NCBI RefSeq assembly: GCF_008632955.1
Contig: NZ_CP043959.1
Span: forward strand, 806,001-870,000
Source: Streptomyces tendae
GTDB taxonomy: Bacteria; Actinomycetota; Actinomycetes; Streptomycetales; Streptomycetaceae
Length of the DNA stretch: 64,000 bases
Direction: 5' to 3'
Both the position numbers and the translations under genes were made by a program. The notes under the pieces are model-generated. The model searched no databases. It was not told the DNA's origin and worked only from the letters and a program-made list of their open reading frames with translations. Numbering within the stretch: position 1 is the stretch's first letter; each line of letters starts with the position of its first letter. This document shows, in pieces, positions 56,663 to 64,000 of this stretch.

Positions 56663-58339
56663 GTGGACGCCTCTCACCCGAACGGGTCGTACGTTGGCAG
56701 GGTGAGTCGGCACAGGCAGCACGGTCAGCGCAGGCGTCGCCCCGTCGAGGGGGCGACGCGACGACGGCGGGTGCTGGCGGCGGCCGTGGCCGCGGGCGCG
56801 GTGGTGGTCGCCTCCGGTGTGGGTCTCGGCCTGTGGGCCTCCGACGGGGACGGCGGTGCGGCCGCCTCCCCCTCGTCCCCCGCCTCACCGACGCCCAGCC
56901 CGACCCGCAGCTATCCGCTGTCCGAGGCGCCGCGGACCATACCCGCCGTCCGCGAGCACACGGCCGAACGCGGCCCCGGCTGGCGCCCGGCGCCCGGCCA
57001 CCGGGTGGTCGTGTCCGACCCGGCGCTGGCCGACGAGGGCCGGCTGACCGCCCGCGAGCTCGGGCTGACGTACGCGGGCGAGCGGGACGACGAGCGGGCC
57101 GGGGACGTGCGCCTGGAGCTGAACCGGGACGAGGGGGCGAACCCGGAGTCGTACACCCTGACGGTGCGCGGCGGACGGGTGACCGTGAGCGGGCCGGGCG
57201 AGGCGGGCGTCTTCCACGGCACCCGCACGCTCAAGCAGGAGATACGCGGCGCCGGCACCGCCCCCGAGGGCGTGGTGCGTGACGAGCCCGCCAAGCCGCG
57301 GCGCGGCCTGATGCTGGACATCGCGCGGAAGCACTACAGCGCCGGCTGGATAGAGGACCGCATACGCGAGCTGGGCGACCTGAAGTACAACGAGATCGGT
57401 CTGCACTTCTCCGACGACCAGGGCTTCCGAATCGAGTCCGACTCGCACCCGGAGATCGTCTCCGCGGACCACCTCACCAAGGCGCAGGTCAGGAAGATCG
57501 TCGAACTGGCGGAGAGCCGGCACATCACCGTGGTCCCCGAGATCGACTCGCCCGGACACCTCGGCGCCGTCATCGCCGCCCATCCCGACCTCCAGCTCCG
57601 CAACGCGAGCGGCGAGGCGGTGCGCGGCGCCGTCGACATCGCGAACCCGAAGTCCGCCGAGATCGTCGACGACCTGCTGGACGAGTACGCCGGGCTCTTC
57701 CCCGGCGACCAGTGGCACCTCGGCGGCGACGAGTACCAGGCGCTGGTGGTGTCCGACCCCGAGGCGTCCTTCCCCGGCCTCGCCGCCGCGGCCCGTGAGA
57801 AGTACGGTGCCGGCGCCACCGTCGAGGACCTGACCACGGGCTGGCTCAACGACCGGGCCGCCACCGTCCGCGCGCACGACCGCGTCCCCCGCGCCTGGAA
57901 CGACGGCTTCTTCTCCGGCGGGTCCGTCCGGGCCGACGAGGACATCAGGGTCGCCTACTGGACCGGCAAGGAGATCGGCGCCCGCAAGCCCGCCGAGTAC
58001 CTCGCCGAGGGCCGCGACGTCATCAACTACAACGACGAGTTCCTCTACTACGTGCTCGGCGAGCCGCTCACCTTCGTCTACCCGACCGGCGAGCGGATCT
58101 ACGAGCAGTGGACGCCGCGGGTGCTGCGCGGCACCACCGCCGTCCCCGCGAAGTACGACCGGCAGATCCTCGGCGGGTCCTTCGCCGTCTGGGGCGACCT
58201 GCCGCGCTCCCAGACCCAGGAGCAGGTCGCGGCGGGCATCCGGATGCCGCTGCGGGCGCTCATCCAGAAACTGTGGGATCCGGGTGAGCCGGAGCTGTCC
58301 TGGAACGAGTTCCGCGAGCTGGCGGACCGGCTGGACTGA
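56663..58339 (+). CDS. secreted GH20 beta-N-acetylhexosaminidase
   Basis: 558 residues. An Arg-rich head and one hydrophobic segment (about 40-62) give a Sec signal or membrane anchor, followed by a Ser/Pro linker. The GH20b N-terminal domain and GH20 barrel follow; catalytic Asp356-Glu357 lie in HLGGDEY, with PRRGLMLDIARK and VVPEIDSPGH further upstream. It removes terminal GlcNAc from chitin or peptidoglycan fragments. GTG at 56663 has GGGAG six bases upstream; GTG at 56702 is an alternative. Confidence 0.9.
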   Translation: MDASHPNGSYVGRVSRHRQHGQRRRRPVEGATRRRRVLAAAVAAGAVVVASGVGLGLWASDGDGGAAASPSSPASPTPSPTRSYPLSEAPRTIPAVREHTAERGPGWRPAPGHRVVVSDPALADEGRLTARELGLTYAGERDDERAGDVRLELNRDEGANPESYTLTVRGGRVTVSGPGEAGVFHGTRTLKQEIRGAGTAPEGVVRDEPAKPRRGLMLDIARKHYSAGWIEDRIRELGDLKYNEIGLHFSDDQGFRIESDSHPEIVSADHLTKAQVRKIVELAESRHITVVPEIDSPGHLGAVIAAHPDLQLRNASGEAVRGAVDIANPKSAEIVDDLLDEYAGLFPGDQWHLGGDEYQALVVSDPEASFPGLAAAAREKYGAGATVEDLTTGWLNDRAATVRAHDRVPRAWNDGFFSGGSVRADEDIRVAYWTGKEIGARKPAEYLAEGRDVINYNDEFLYYVLGEPLTFVYPTGERIYEQWTPRVLRGTTAVPAKYDRQILGGSFAVWGDLPRSQTQEQVAAGIRMPLRALIQKLWDPGEPELSWNEFRELADRLD

Positions 58340-58450
58340 GCGGATTGCCGCGAACGCCTGCGAACCCCCGGGCGGCTGTGGTGGTGTTCTGGGCGAGCCG
58401 ACGGCTCGGCGCGCCGGGCCGGGAACCGACATACGGGGGGACACCGGCAC

Positions 58451-58957
58451 ATGGGTTACTGGGGCTATTTCGTCGTGGGCCGCGGGGAGCGGCCGCTCGC
58501 CGGACTGGACGCGCTGGCCGGCGCGGCCGGGGGACTGACCCTGCGCACCTCGGCCCCGGACGGGTGGCAGGTGTGGGAGTACCCGGGACGCGAGGGTGAT
58601 GTGGGCGGCATGGCCGGCCTGGCCCGGGAGACCGGGGCGCCCGCGCTCTTCGGGTACGTGATGGACAGTGACTGCGTGGCCGTGGAGGCCGCGTCCCCCG
58701 AGAGCGGGGTGTGGACGGCGTGCCTCGCCCGGGACGCGATGGCCGGGTACCTTGACGGCCGGCAGGAGGGGCTCACCGTCGACGACTACTTCCTGGAACC
58801 CGCCGACGCCGCCGAGCGCGCCGTCTTCTGGGCCGAGGAGGCCGGGCGCACGGTCGCCGTCGAGGACGTCCTGGAGGTGCTGACCGCGGACCCCGGACCG
58901 CTGGCCGAAAACCTCTTCTTCCGGCTGCTCGACCGGTTGCGTGTGGTGCCCGAGTGA
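58451..58957 (+). CDS. unknown cytoplasmic protein
   Basis: 168 residues from ATG at 58451 behind GGGGGG. Starts MGYWGYFVVGRGERPLAGL. Acidic (many Asp and Glu), no signal peptide or membrane helix. Small conserved-looking blocks are FGYVMDSDCVAVEA and LLDRLRVVPE. I do not recognise a family; similar short acidic proteins are common in Streptomyces. Monocistronic or weakly linked to the next gene, 108 bases away. Confidence 0.6.
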   Translation: MGYWGYFVVGRGERPLAGLDALAGAAGGLTLRTSAPDGWQVWEYPGREGDVGGMAGLARETGAPALFGYVMDSDCVAVEAASPESGVWTACLARDAMAGYLDGRQEGLTVDDYFLEPADAAERAVFWAEEAGRTVAVEDVLEVLTADPGPLAENLFFRLLDRLRVVPE

Positions 58958-59065
58958 CACTCCCGGCTTGTCGCACGCAGTAAGGGGAAATGTGGGCTCC
59001 GTGAGGGACGAGGCCCGTCGAGGCCTCATCAGGGGGCCTGCGGGGACCCGCTGAGGGAGGCGTGG

Positions 59066-59629
59066 ATGAGCCTGGAGGAACTGATCGCGCAGGCCGACGA
59101 GCGCGGACTGGCCGTGAGCGGGTTGGCTTGTTTGGATCGGTGCGCGCCGCTGCTGGGCGGTGACGACGAGGCGTTGCGGCCGCTGTGGGGGAGCCTCGCG
59201 GAGGGGTCCGCGGACGGCGACTGGGGCGAGCTGCTGGAGCAGACGCGCGGGAAGCTGGACGCGGCGGCCGGCCCGACGTGCGCTACGGACGAGGCGGCGG
59301 TACTGGCGCGCGGGATGCTCGCCGCCGCCCCCGCCGCGCGGTCCGCGCCGGCGTTGCGGGAGTGGGCCGACCGGTGCTCCGTCGACGCGCTGCGCATCCA
59401 CCTGCTGCTCGACGGCGCCGGTGACACCGATCTGGCCGCCGCGCGCCGCGAGGACCGCGCGGAGGGTCTGTCGCCGCTGCTCGCCGCCGAACTGCGCCGT
59501 CAGATCGCCGTCCTGGAGCTCGTCGCCGCCCACGGCGCGGCGGGACTGCGCGGTGCGCTGGAGACGTCCACGGAGGGGCGCCGGGTGCTGCGCGCCGCGG
59601 TCTCCCGCCGCAGCCGCCGGGACGCGTGA
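59066..59629 (+). CDS. unknown helical protein
   Basis: 187 residues from ATG at 59066, preceded by GAGGGAGGC. Ala/Leu/Glu/Arg-rich and predicted all-helical by composition, with LDRCAPLLGGDDEALRPLW in the N-terminal part. No signal peptide, metal motif or catalytic motif. Function unknown. Confidence 0.6.
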   Translation: MSLEELIAQADERGLAVSGLACLDRCAPLLGGDDEALRPLWGSLAEGSADGDWGELLEQTRGKLDAAAGPTCATDEAAVLARGMLAAAPAARSAPALREWADRCSVDALRIHLLLDGAGDTDLAAARREDRAEGLSPLLAAELRRQIAVLELVAAHGAAGLRGALETSTEGRRVLRAAVSRRSRRDA

Positions 59630-59771
59630 AGCCGCGTGCGCGGCGGGGGCGTGCGGAGACGGTCGTGTGCGTGTCCTGGGGCGGTCGTGCACCCGTTCTG
59701 GGAAGACGCCGATTCGGGGTGACGAAACGGTTCGCCGTAGCGCTCTCCAGAGTGTGACGACTGCGAGCACT

Positions 59772-60167
59772 GTGACGACACAGCAGGAGACCAGGCCCTC
59801 GGCGGCGACGAAGCCGGTCCGCTGGGCGGCGGACGCGGTGGCGGCGATGCGCGAGGGGGCACGGCTGCGCCTCGACTACTCGGCGCGCAGTCTGTGGAGC
59901 GTCGACCGCATGATCGAGGACATCCGCCGGGAGTCGGCCCCGTACGCCGCCGTGGAGCTGGTGCTGCGCGGCTTCGGGGCCTACGCCGGCGAGGTGATCG
60001 TGCGTCAGACCGGGGGCGAGTGGTGGGCCTCCGGCGGCGACCACTGGGTGCGCACCCCCGACGGCCGCCTCTGGGACCCCCTCGACGAGGCCCGCCGCTG
60101 CTACGTCCACGACGGCTCCCTGCGCCTGCTGTGCAGGGACGCGACGAGCGGCACCCCCCGCGGGTGA
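59772..60167 (+). CDS. unknown protein upstream of the sigma modules
   Basis: About 131 residues. The core LRLDYSARSLWSVDRMIEDIRRE and VELVLRGFGAYAGEVIVRQTGGEWW suggests a small alpha/beta domain. Start is uncertain: GTG at 59772 and GTG at 59754 both lie in the 18-bp-spaced direct repeat TGTGACGAC (59753-59761 and 59771-59779) and have no clear ribosome site. Function unknown. Confidence 0.6.
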   Translation: MTTQQETRPSAATKPVRWAADAVAAMREGARLRLDYSARSLWSVDRMIEDIRRESAPYAAVELVLRGFGAYAGEVIVRQTGGEWWASGGDHWVRTPDGRLWDPLDEARRCYVHDGSLRLLCRDATSGTPRG

Positions 60168-60277
60168 GGGGCGGCCGGCGCGTGCCGGGCGGGGGCCGTG
60201 GGGCGTCGGGGACGCGGGTTGACCTGTGACACTTTGCCGGCGGCGCGCGCTGAGGACCCTGGGGGCGTGACACGAAC

Positions 60278-60291
60278 GACGTGCACACGTC
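60278..60291. promoter_or_regulatory. GACGTG-CA-CACGTC palindrome upstream of the first sigma gene
   Basis: A perfect 6-bp-arm inverted repeat in the 170-base gap before the sigma factor. It overlaps the only upstream GTG, which argues that GTG is not the start codon and that translation begins at TTG 60338. Confidence 0.35.
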
Positions 60292-60337
60292 ATGCGGGAG
60301 CGAGGCGCTAAGCGCTCGGTACGGACGAGGACGGTTC

Positions 60338-60955
60338 TTGGGCCACGGAGGGGAATCCCGCCGCACACAGGCGTACGACGGGGAACTGGGCGAGGCCGTC
60401 GCGCGCGCCCAGGAGGGCGACGAGGCCGCGTTCGCCGTGGCCTACCGGCTCGTGCAGCCCGGGCTGCTCGCCTATGTGCGCGGACTGGTCGGCGGCGACG
60501 CCGAGGACGTGATGTCGGACGCCTGGCTGGAGATCGCCCGCGACCTGGGCCGGTTCAAGGGCGACGGCGCCGGGTTCCGCGGCTGGACGGCGACCATCGC
60601 CCGGCACCGCGCGCTGGACCACCTGCGCCGGCAGCGGGTGCGGCCCCGGCCGTCCGCGCTGGAGCAGGACGTACTGGAACTGCCCGCGCCGCAGAGCACC
60701 CACGACCAGGCCATGGAGGCCATGTCCACCGAGCAGGCCCTCGCCCTCGTCGGCGGACTGCCCCGGGACCAGGCCGAGGCGGTGCTGCTGCGCGTGGTCG
60801 TCGGCCTCGACGGGCCCTCCGCCGCCCGGGTGCTGGGCAAGCGCCCGGGCGCCGTACGGACCGCCGCACACCGGGGTCTGCGGCGCCTGGCGCGGCAGCT
60901 CGGCGGCGACGGTGTGACGGATGAGGCACCGCGGACGCTGGGTGAGTCGACGTGA
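60338..60955 (+). CDS. ECF-type sigma factor, module 1
   Basis: 205 residues, using TTG at 60338 with GAGGA six bases upstream. Region 2: AEDVMSDAWLEIARDLGRFK and FRGWTATIARHRALDHLRR. Region 4: LPRDQAEAVLLRVVVGLDGP then KRPGAVRTAAHRGLRRLA. It shares most of its length with the second sigma factor at 62657-63328, so the two are paralogues. A degraded membrane partner gene follows. Confidence 0.88.
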   Translation: MGHGGESRRTQAYDGELGEAVARAQEGDEAAFAVAYRLVQPGLLAYVRGLVGGDAEDVMSDAWLEIARDLGRFKGDGAGFRGWTATIARHRALDHLRRQRVRPRPSALEQDVLELPAPQSTHDQAMEAMSTEQALALVGGLPRDQAEAVLLRVVVGLDGPSAARVLGKRPGAVRTAAHRGLRRLARQLGGDGVTDEAPRTLGEST

Positions 60956-61176
60956 CCGCGGGACATCACGGCGGTCGCGTCACATGGCACGGCCGGGCCC
61001 GCGGCTGAACGGCCGGGGCGGACGGACCGTATCCGTTTGTCCGGGGCCACCGGTCTCCCGCCTGGTGGGAGGGGGTGCGACGGCAGCACGGCCGCACACG
61101 CACGAGCCCGGCGGCCGGACGACGGGCCGGGGCCGGGCGCATCCGGGCACACGAGCGAGCAGGGACGGAAACGGAC

Positions 61177-62008
61177 ATGGGTGAACGGCAGAGCGACGGC
61201 GGGCGGGCCGGCCGCCGGCGTGCCCGCCCCGAGGGCACACCGTCCGCGCACGGCCGTCCCGCTCCCGTCTCGGTCGAGGTGCCGGCCGGTGACACGGCCC
61301 GTCTGGAGGCGGCGCTCGCCGCCGTGCTGGTCCGCGACCGCGTGGACGCCGGGGCGGAACAGCGGGCCGTCGCCGCGTTCGTGGCCGCCCGGGAGTCGGG
61401 GCGCACGGCGCGCGCACCCGCCGCCGGGACGACTGGCGGGCCCTCGACGGCGGTTCGGCGGGCGTTCGCTCCGGGCCACCCTCGCCGCGCTGGTCGCGGG
61501 CTGTGCGCTGAGCGGGGTGGCGGTGGCCGGCATCGGCGCGGCGGGTTCCTCGACCGACGGGCCGTCCAAGGAGCCGCGGCCCACGAGGTCGCCGTCCGCC
61601 ACCACCGCCCCGCCGGCTCCCGTCGCCCCCGGGGAGGCGCCGGAATCCGCCGCCTCCGCTCCGGGGGCCGCCGACGGACGGTCCGACGCCGAACGCCCGG
61701 ACACCGCCCGGGACACCGAGGCCCACTGCCGGGCCTACGAGCAGGTCACGGGGCGGGGCCGGGCTCTGGACGCGCCGGGGTGGGAGCGGTTGGTCGCGGC
61801 GGCGGGGGGTGAGGAGCGGGTGGGGGCGTATTGCGCCGGCCGCTCCGGGGCTGCGGCGCCGGTGCGGCCGAGTACGCCCGCGGCGCCTGAGGGTGGTCGC
61901 TCCGCGGGGGAGACGGCCGGTACCGAGCCGCGGGGCGAAGCGAACGGTGCGGGTAAGGGGAACGGCGGCCAGGGGGAGGGCCGCGTGCCTCCTGCGGGGA
62001 AGCCCTAG
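61177..62008 (+). pseudogene. frameshifted membrane partner of sigma module 1
   Basis: From ATG at 61177 (GGGACGG upstream) the frame encodes MGERQSDGGRAGRRRARP and EAALAAVLVRDRVDAGAEQR. It then loses register twice. Around 61399-61404 the continuation ARTRRRDDWRALDGG is in the next frame, and from about 61456 GRSLRATLAALVAGCALSG is in the third. Both steps fit a missing single base, the first in a GGGG run. The restored protein would be about 277 residues with one membrane helix and a C-terminal DTARDTEAHCRAYEQV block. True decay or assembly error cannot be told apart here. The stop TAG lies inside the left arm of the MITE-like repeat. Confidence 0.75.
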
Positions 62009-62185
62009 GGCCGGTCTGACAATCTCCGTCTGCTGCGCGACGCCATGCACGCACCCTCGCCGCACCGGCCCCAGGCCCGAGTACAGCCAGTACAAGGGCC
62101 TGGGGCCGGCACGCCGAGAGCACGCACCTGACGCCGCGCCCCCGCCCTCCGGGCGACGACGGACATTGTCAGACAGGCCCTAGGG
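62003..62185. mobile_element. 183-bp MITE-like inverted-repeat element
   Basis: The 28-bp ends CCCTAGGG-CCGGTCTGAC.. (62003-62030) and its inverted copy (62158-62185) match in 26 of 28 positions; both carry CTAG inside the palindrome CCCTAGGG. Inside, GGCCCCAGGCCC (62067-62078) pairs with GGGCCTGGGGCC (62096-62107). There is no reading frame. Ends of the form GGCCTGTCTGACAATGTCCGTC look like a non-autonomous DNA transposon relic; assignment to an IS family is an inference. Confidence 0.75.
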
Positions 62186-62337
62186 GTCGCGTTCCTCACC
62201 GGGACGGAGGTGCCCCCATCGCCCACGCGTGCCGCCCGGGGGTACCTCCCAGGCCCTTGAGGCGCCGGGCGAGGCACGACTGCCCGCGGAGCGCGGAACC
62301 TGACGGTCCGTCAACCGGTCTGCGGAGTGGGCGCGGA

Positions 62338-62381
62338 GACGGCCGGGGCCGCCACCCCCCACAGGAGAGGCCCCGGCCGTC
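62338..62381. terminator. hairpin in the gap before sigma module 2
   Basis: GACGGCCGGGGCC (62338-62350) pairs perfectly with GGCCCCGGCCGTC (62369-62381). The remaining part of this 471-base gap contains a relatively A/T-rich, promoter-like stretch (about 62430-62490, including TTGCATCTTGTACGGT) and no gene. Confidence 0.7.
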
Positions 62382-62656
62382 GCGCGGTACGGGCCGCGCG
62401 GCGACCCGTACCTTCTACAGCGCCGGGCATGCGTTTTCTGTCACACGTCCGGTGTCACGGGTTAGTTGCATCTTGTACGGTCATGGACGGGGAGTGGTTT
62501 CAGGTCGTAACGTGCCTTTCGCGCCAGGCCGCGGGAGACAAACGACCACAACCTCCGTGCGCGGCCTTGAGACCGCAACGACCGACTGAGCAATGACGAC
62601 GGCGAGCAACCCGGTCCGCGAGAGCGGCGCCGGCTTAGGCGCAGAAGGGCGCACGC

Positions 62657-63328
62657 GTGCTGGGGGACGACGCGGAGCTGACGGCCGCGGTGCGTGCGGC
62701 ACAGGACGGGGACGAGACCGCGTTCCGGACCGTGTACCGCGCCGTGCACCCGCGGCTGCTCGGATACGTCAGGACACTCGTCGGCGAGCCCGACGCCGAG
62801 GACGTGACGTCCGAGGCGTGGCTGCAGATCGCCCGTGACCTGGAGCGCTTCAGCGGTGACGCGGACCGCTTCCGCGGCTGGGCCGCCCGCATCGCCCGCA
62901 ACCGCGCGCTGGACCACATACGCATGCGCGGGCGCCGCCCGGCGATAGGCGGCGACGAGACCGAGCTGACCGGCCGGCCCGCCGAGTCCGACACGGCCGG
63001 CGAGGCGATGGAGGCGCTGGCCACCGACGGCGCGTTCTCCCTCATCTCCCGGCTGCCGCAGGACCAGGCCGAGGCCGTCGTCCTGCGCGTCGTCGTCGGC
63101 CTGGATGCCAAGACGGCCGCGGAGACCCTGGGCAAGCGTCCCGGCGCCGTACGGACGGCGGCCCATCGCGGTCTGCGCCGGCTGGCCGAGCTGCTCGACG
63201 ATCCGGAAGGCCATCCGGAATCCGCCGGGGTGCTCGACGCCCTCCCGCCCCAGAGAGAACCACGCCGTCGTACGGTGACGTCCGCGAGTGTGACGCAGTT
63301 GCGAACGCGGACGCAGAAGGACATGTGA
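62657..63328 (+). CDS. ECF-type sigma factor, module 2
   Basis: 223 residues from GTG at 62657, GAAGGG about seven bases upstream. Region 2: AEDVTSEAWLQIARDLERFS and FRGWAARIARNRALDHIRM. Region 4: LPQDQAEAVVLRVVVGLDAK then KRPGAVRTAAHRGLRRLAEL. Same family as the factor at 60338. The C-terminal tail after region 4 is about 40 residues, rich in Arg and Thr. It overlaps the next start by one base. Confidence 0.9.
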   Translation: MLGDDAELTAAVRAAQDGDETAFRTVYRAVHPRLLGYVRTLVGEPDAEDVTSEAWLQIARDLERFSGDADRFRGWAARIARNRALDHIRMRGRRPAIGGDETELTGRPAESDTAGEAMEALATDGAFSLISRLPQDQAEAVVLRVVVGLDAKTAAETLGKRPGAVRTAAHRGLRRLAELLDDPEGHPESAGVLDALPPQREPRRRTVTSASVTQLRTRTQKDM

Positions 63329-64000
63329 TGGCCGATGAGCAGTACAGGTGGCTGGACCCCGAGGCGGCGGAGCGCCTGCTGAGCGGTGAGCCCCCCGAGG
63401 CTGCCGGCCCGCCCGGCCGTGACCGGGCCGAACGGCTCGCCGGAACGCTCCGCGCGCTCTCCGCGCCACCGTCCCCGGCGGGCGAGGAACTTCCCGGTGA
63501 GGCGGCCGCGCTGGCCGCCTTCCGCAAGTCCAGGGACGAGCGGGCGGAACAGGCCGGCTCGGCCCCGTCCGCCGGTCAGGGCACCGGCCCGGCGGACGCC
63601 GATGTCGGCCTGATCCGTCTCGGCGCCCCGCGCGCCGAACGTAACGGAACCCCGGGCGGACCCCGCCGGCCCCGCCCCGCGCGGCTGCTGCTGGCCGCCG
63701 CGCTGGTCGCGGGCATGGTCGGCGGCGCCGCGGTGCTGGCCGGGACCGGACTGCTGCGCACACCCTCCGACGACTCCCGGTCCGGCCCCGCGGGCTCCGC
63801 CACGGCCACCCACCCCGAGCGGCCCCCGGTCTCCCCTCCCTCGACGGGCGACTCCGTCCCACCCGACGGCCGGACGGCGGACGGAGACGCCGACGGCGGC
63901 CGGACGAGCGCCGGGGCCGACGGGGACACCGGCCGCACCGGCGGGCCGGCCGATCCCGACGACGGTCCGGCGTCCCTCGCCGCCCGCCGGCAGCTGGTCG
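63328..64000 (+). CDS. membrane partner of sigma module 2, truncated by the window
   Basis: Starts at ATG 63328 (TGATG overlap, AGAAGGA six bases upstream) and runs off the end without a stop. The N-terminal cytoplasmic part MADEQYRWLDPEAAERLLSG is followed by one transmembrane helix (about 114-133, LLLAAALVAGMVGGAAVLAG), then a Pro/Asp/Gly/Thr-rich extracytoplasmic region. Topology and coupling match an anti-sigma-like or sensor partner and the intact form of the neighbouring pseudogene. Confidence 0.7.
   Translation, partial: MADEQYRWLDPEAAERLLSGEPPEAAGPPGRDRAERLAGTLRALSAPPSPAGEELPGEAAALAAFRKSRDERAEQAGSAPSAGQGTGPADADVGLIRLGAPRAERNGTPGGPRRPRPARLLLAAALVAGMVGGAAVLAGTGLLRTPSDDSRSGPAGSATATHPERPPVSPPSTGDSVPPDGRTADGDADGGRTSAGADGDTGRTGGPADPDDGPASLAARRQLV

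Noticed and set aside
60281..60337. GTG at 60281 as the start of the first sigma factor
   Set aside because: It lies within a perfect palindrome, has no ribosome site, and the extra residues have no counterpart in the paralogue.

Overview
The window is high-GC, densely packed actinobacterial DNA with many GTG starts, GTGA/ATGA stop-start overlaps and GGAG-type ribosome sites. Gene content and order match the conserved core of a Streptomyces chromosome: sucD, perM, purN-purH, folD, mdh, the betaine locus, glyA, trpS, DprE1/DprE2/UbiA, an SCO4848-type membrane protein, sdhCDAB. From memory this corresponds roughly to SCO4809-SCO4867 of S. coelicolor. No tRNA, rRNA, CRISPR array, prophage or complete insertion sequence was seen.

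Layout. 1-12 kb: end of succinyl-CoA ligase (sucD), an HTH/sigma-like/membrane fusion regulator divergent from perM, the purN-purH pair, folD, and malate dehydrogenase behind an operator-rich leader. 12.3-15.3 kb: three small genes of unknown function; the first two share a 19-residue motif. 15.5-22.9 kb: glycine betaine synthesis and uptake (aldehyde dehydrogenase, choline oxidoreductase, ABC ATPase, fused double permease, lipoprotein). 22.9-28.2 kb: AhpD-like protein with a divergent MocR regulator, a pair resembling E. coli ygiB-ygiC, and glyA behind a ZTP (pfl) riboswitch. 29-32.5 kb: ECF sigma factor with membrane partner, trpS, 2'-5' RNA ligase-like protein. 32.5-36.7 kb: a set resembling the mycobacterial decaprenylphosphoryl-arabinose pathway (DprE2, DprE1, PAP2 phosphatase, UbiA prenyltransferase, GtrA) with no arabinosyltransferase beside it. 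36.7-47.2 kb: YihY, penicillin-binding carboxypeptidase, metallophosphoesterase, an OmpR-type two-component pair, an MMPL transporter with a C-terminal transthyretin-like domain, TetR/DCC/membrane operon. 47.4-52 kb: MFS exporter plus FAD monooxygenase, and a NarL-type two-component pair whose kinase reading frame is broken. 52.3-55.7 kb: sdhCDAB. 56-64 kb: OHCU decarboxylase, GH20 hexosaminidase, three unknown proteins, and two tandem sigma-factor/membrane-partner modules separated by a 183-bp MITE-like element.

How it works together. Three TCA enzymes (SucD, Mdh, Sdh) and folate/purine one-carbon genes (purN, purH, folD, glyA) lie on one stretch, with the ZTP riboswitch linking glyA to purine/folate status. 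Regulation is legible in several gaps. TTGAAC-NN-GTTCAA palindromes bracket the promoter of the membrane/DCC/TetR operon. Nearly identical 18-bp CTGGTGCG-NN-CGCACCGG palindromes lie upstream of both the MFS-monooxygenase operon and the NarL-type two-component operon. A TCTCTTG-N4-CAAGAGA palindrome plus a helical-phase direct repeat lie upstream of mdh.

Quality caveat. Two genes (kinase at 50704-51984, sigma partner at 61177-62008) each carry two single-base indels in or near G/C runs. They may be real pseudogenes or assembly errors.
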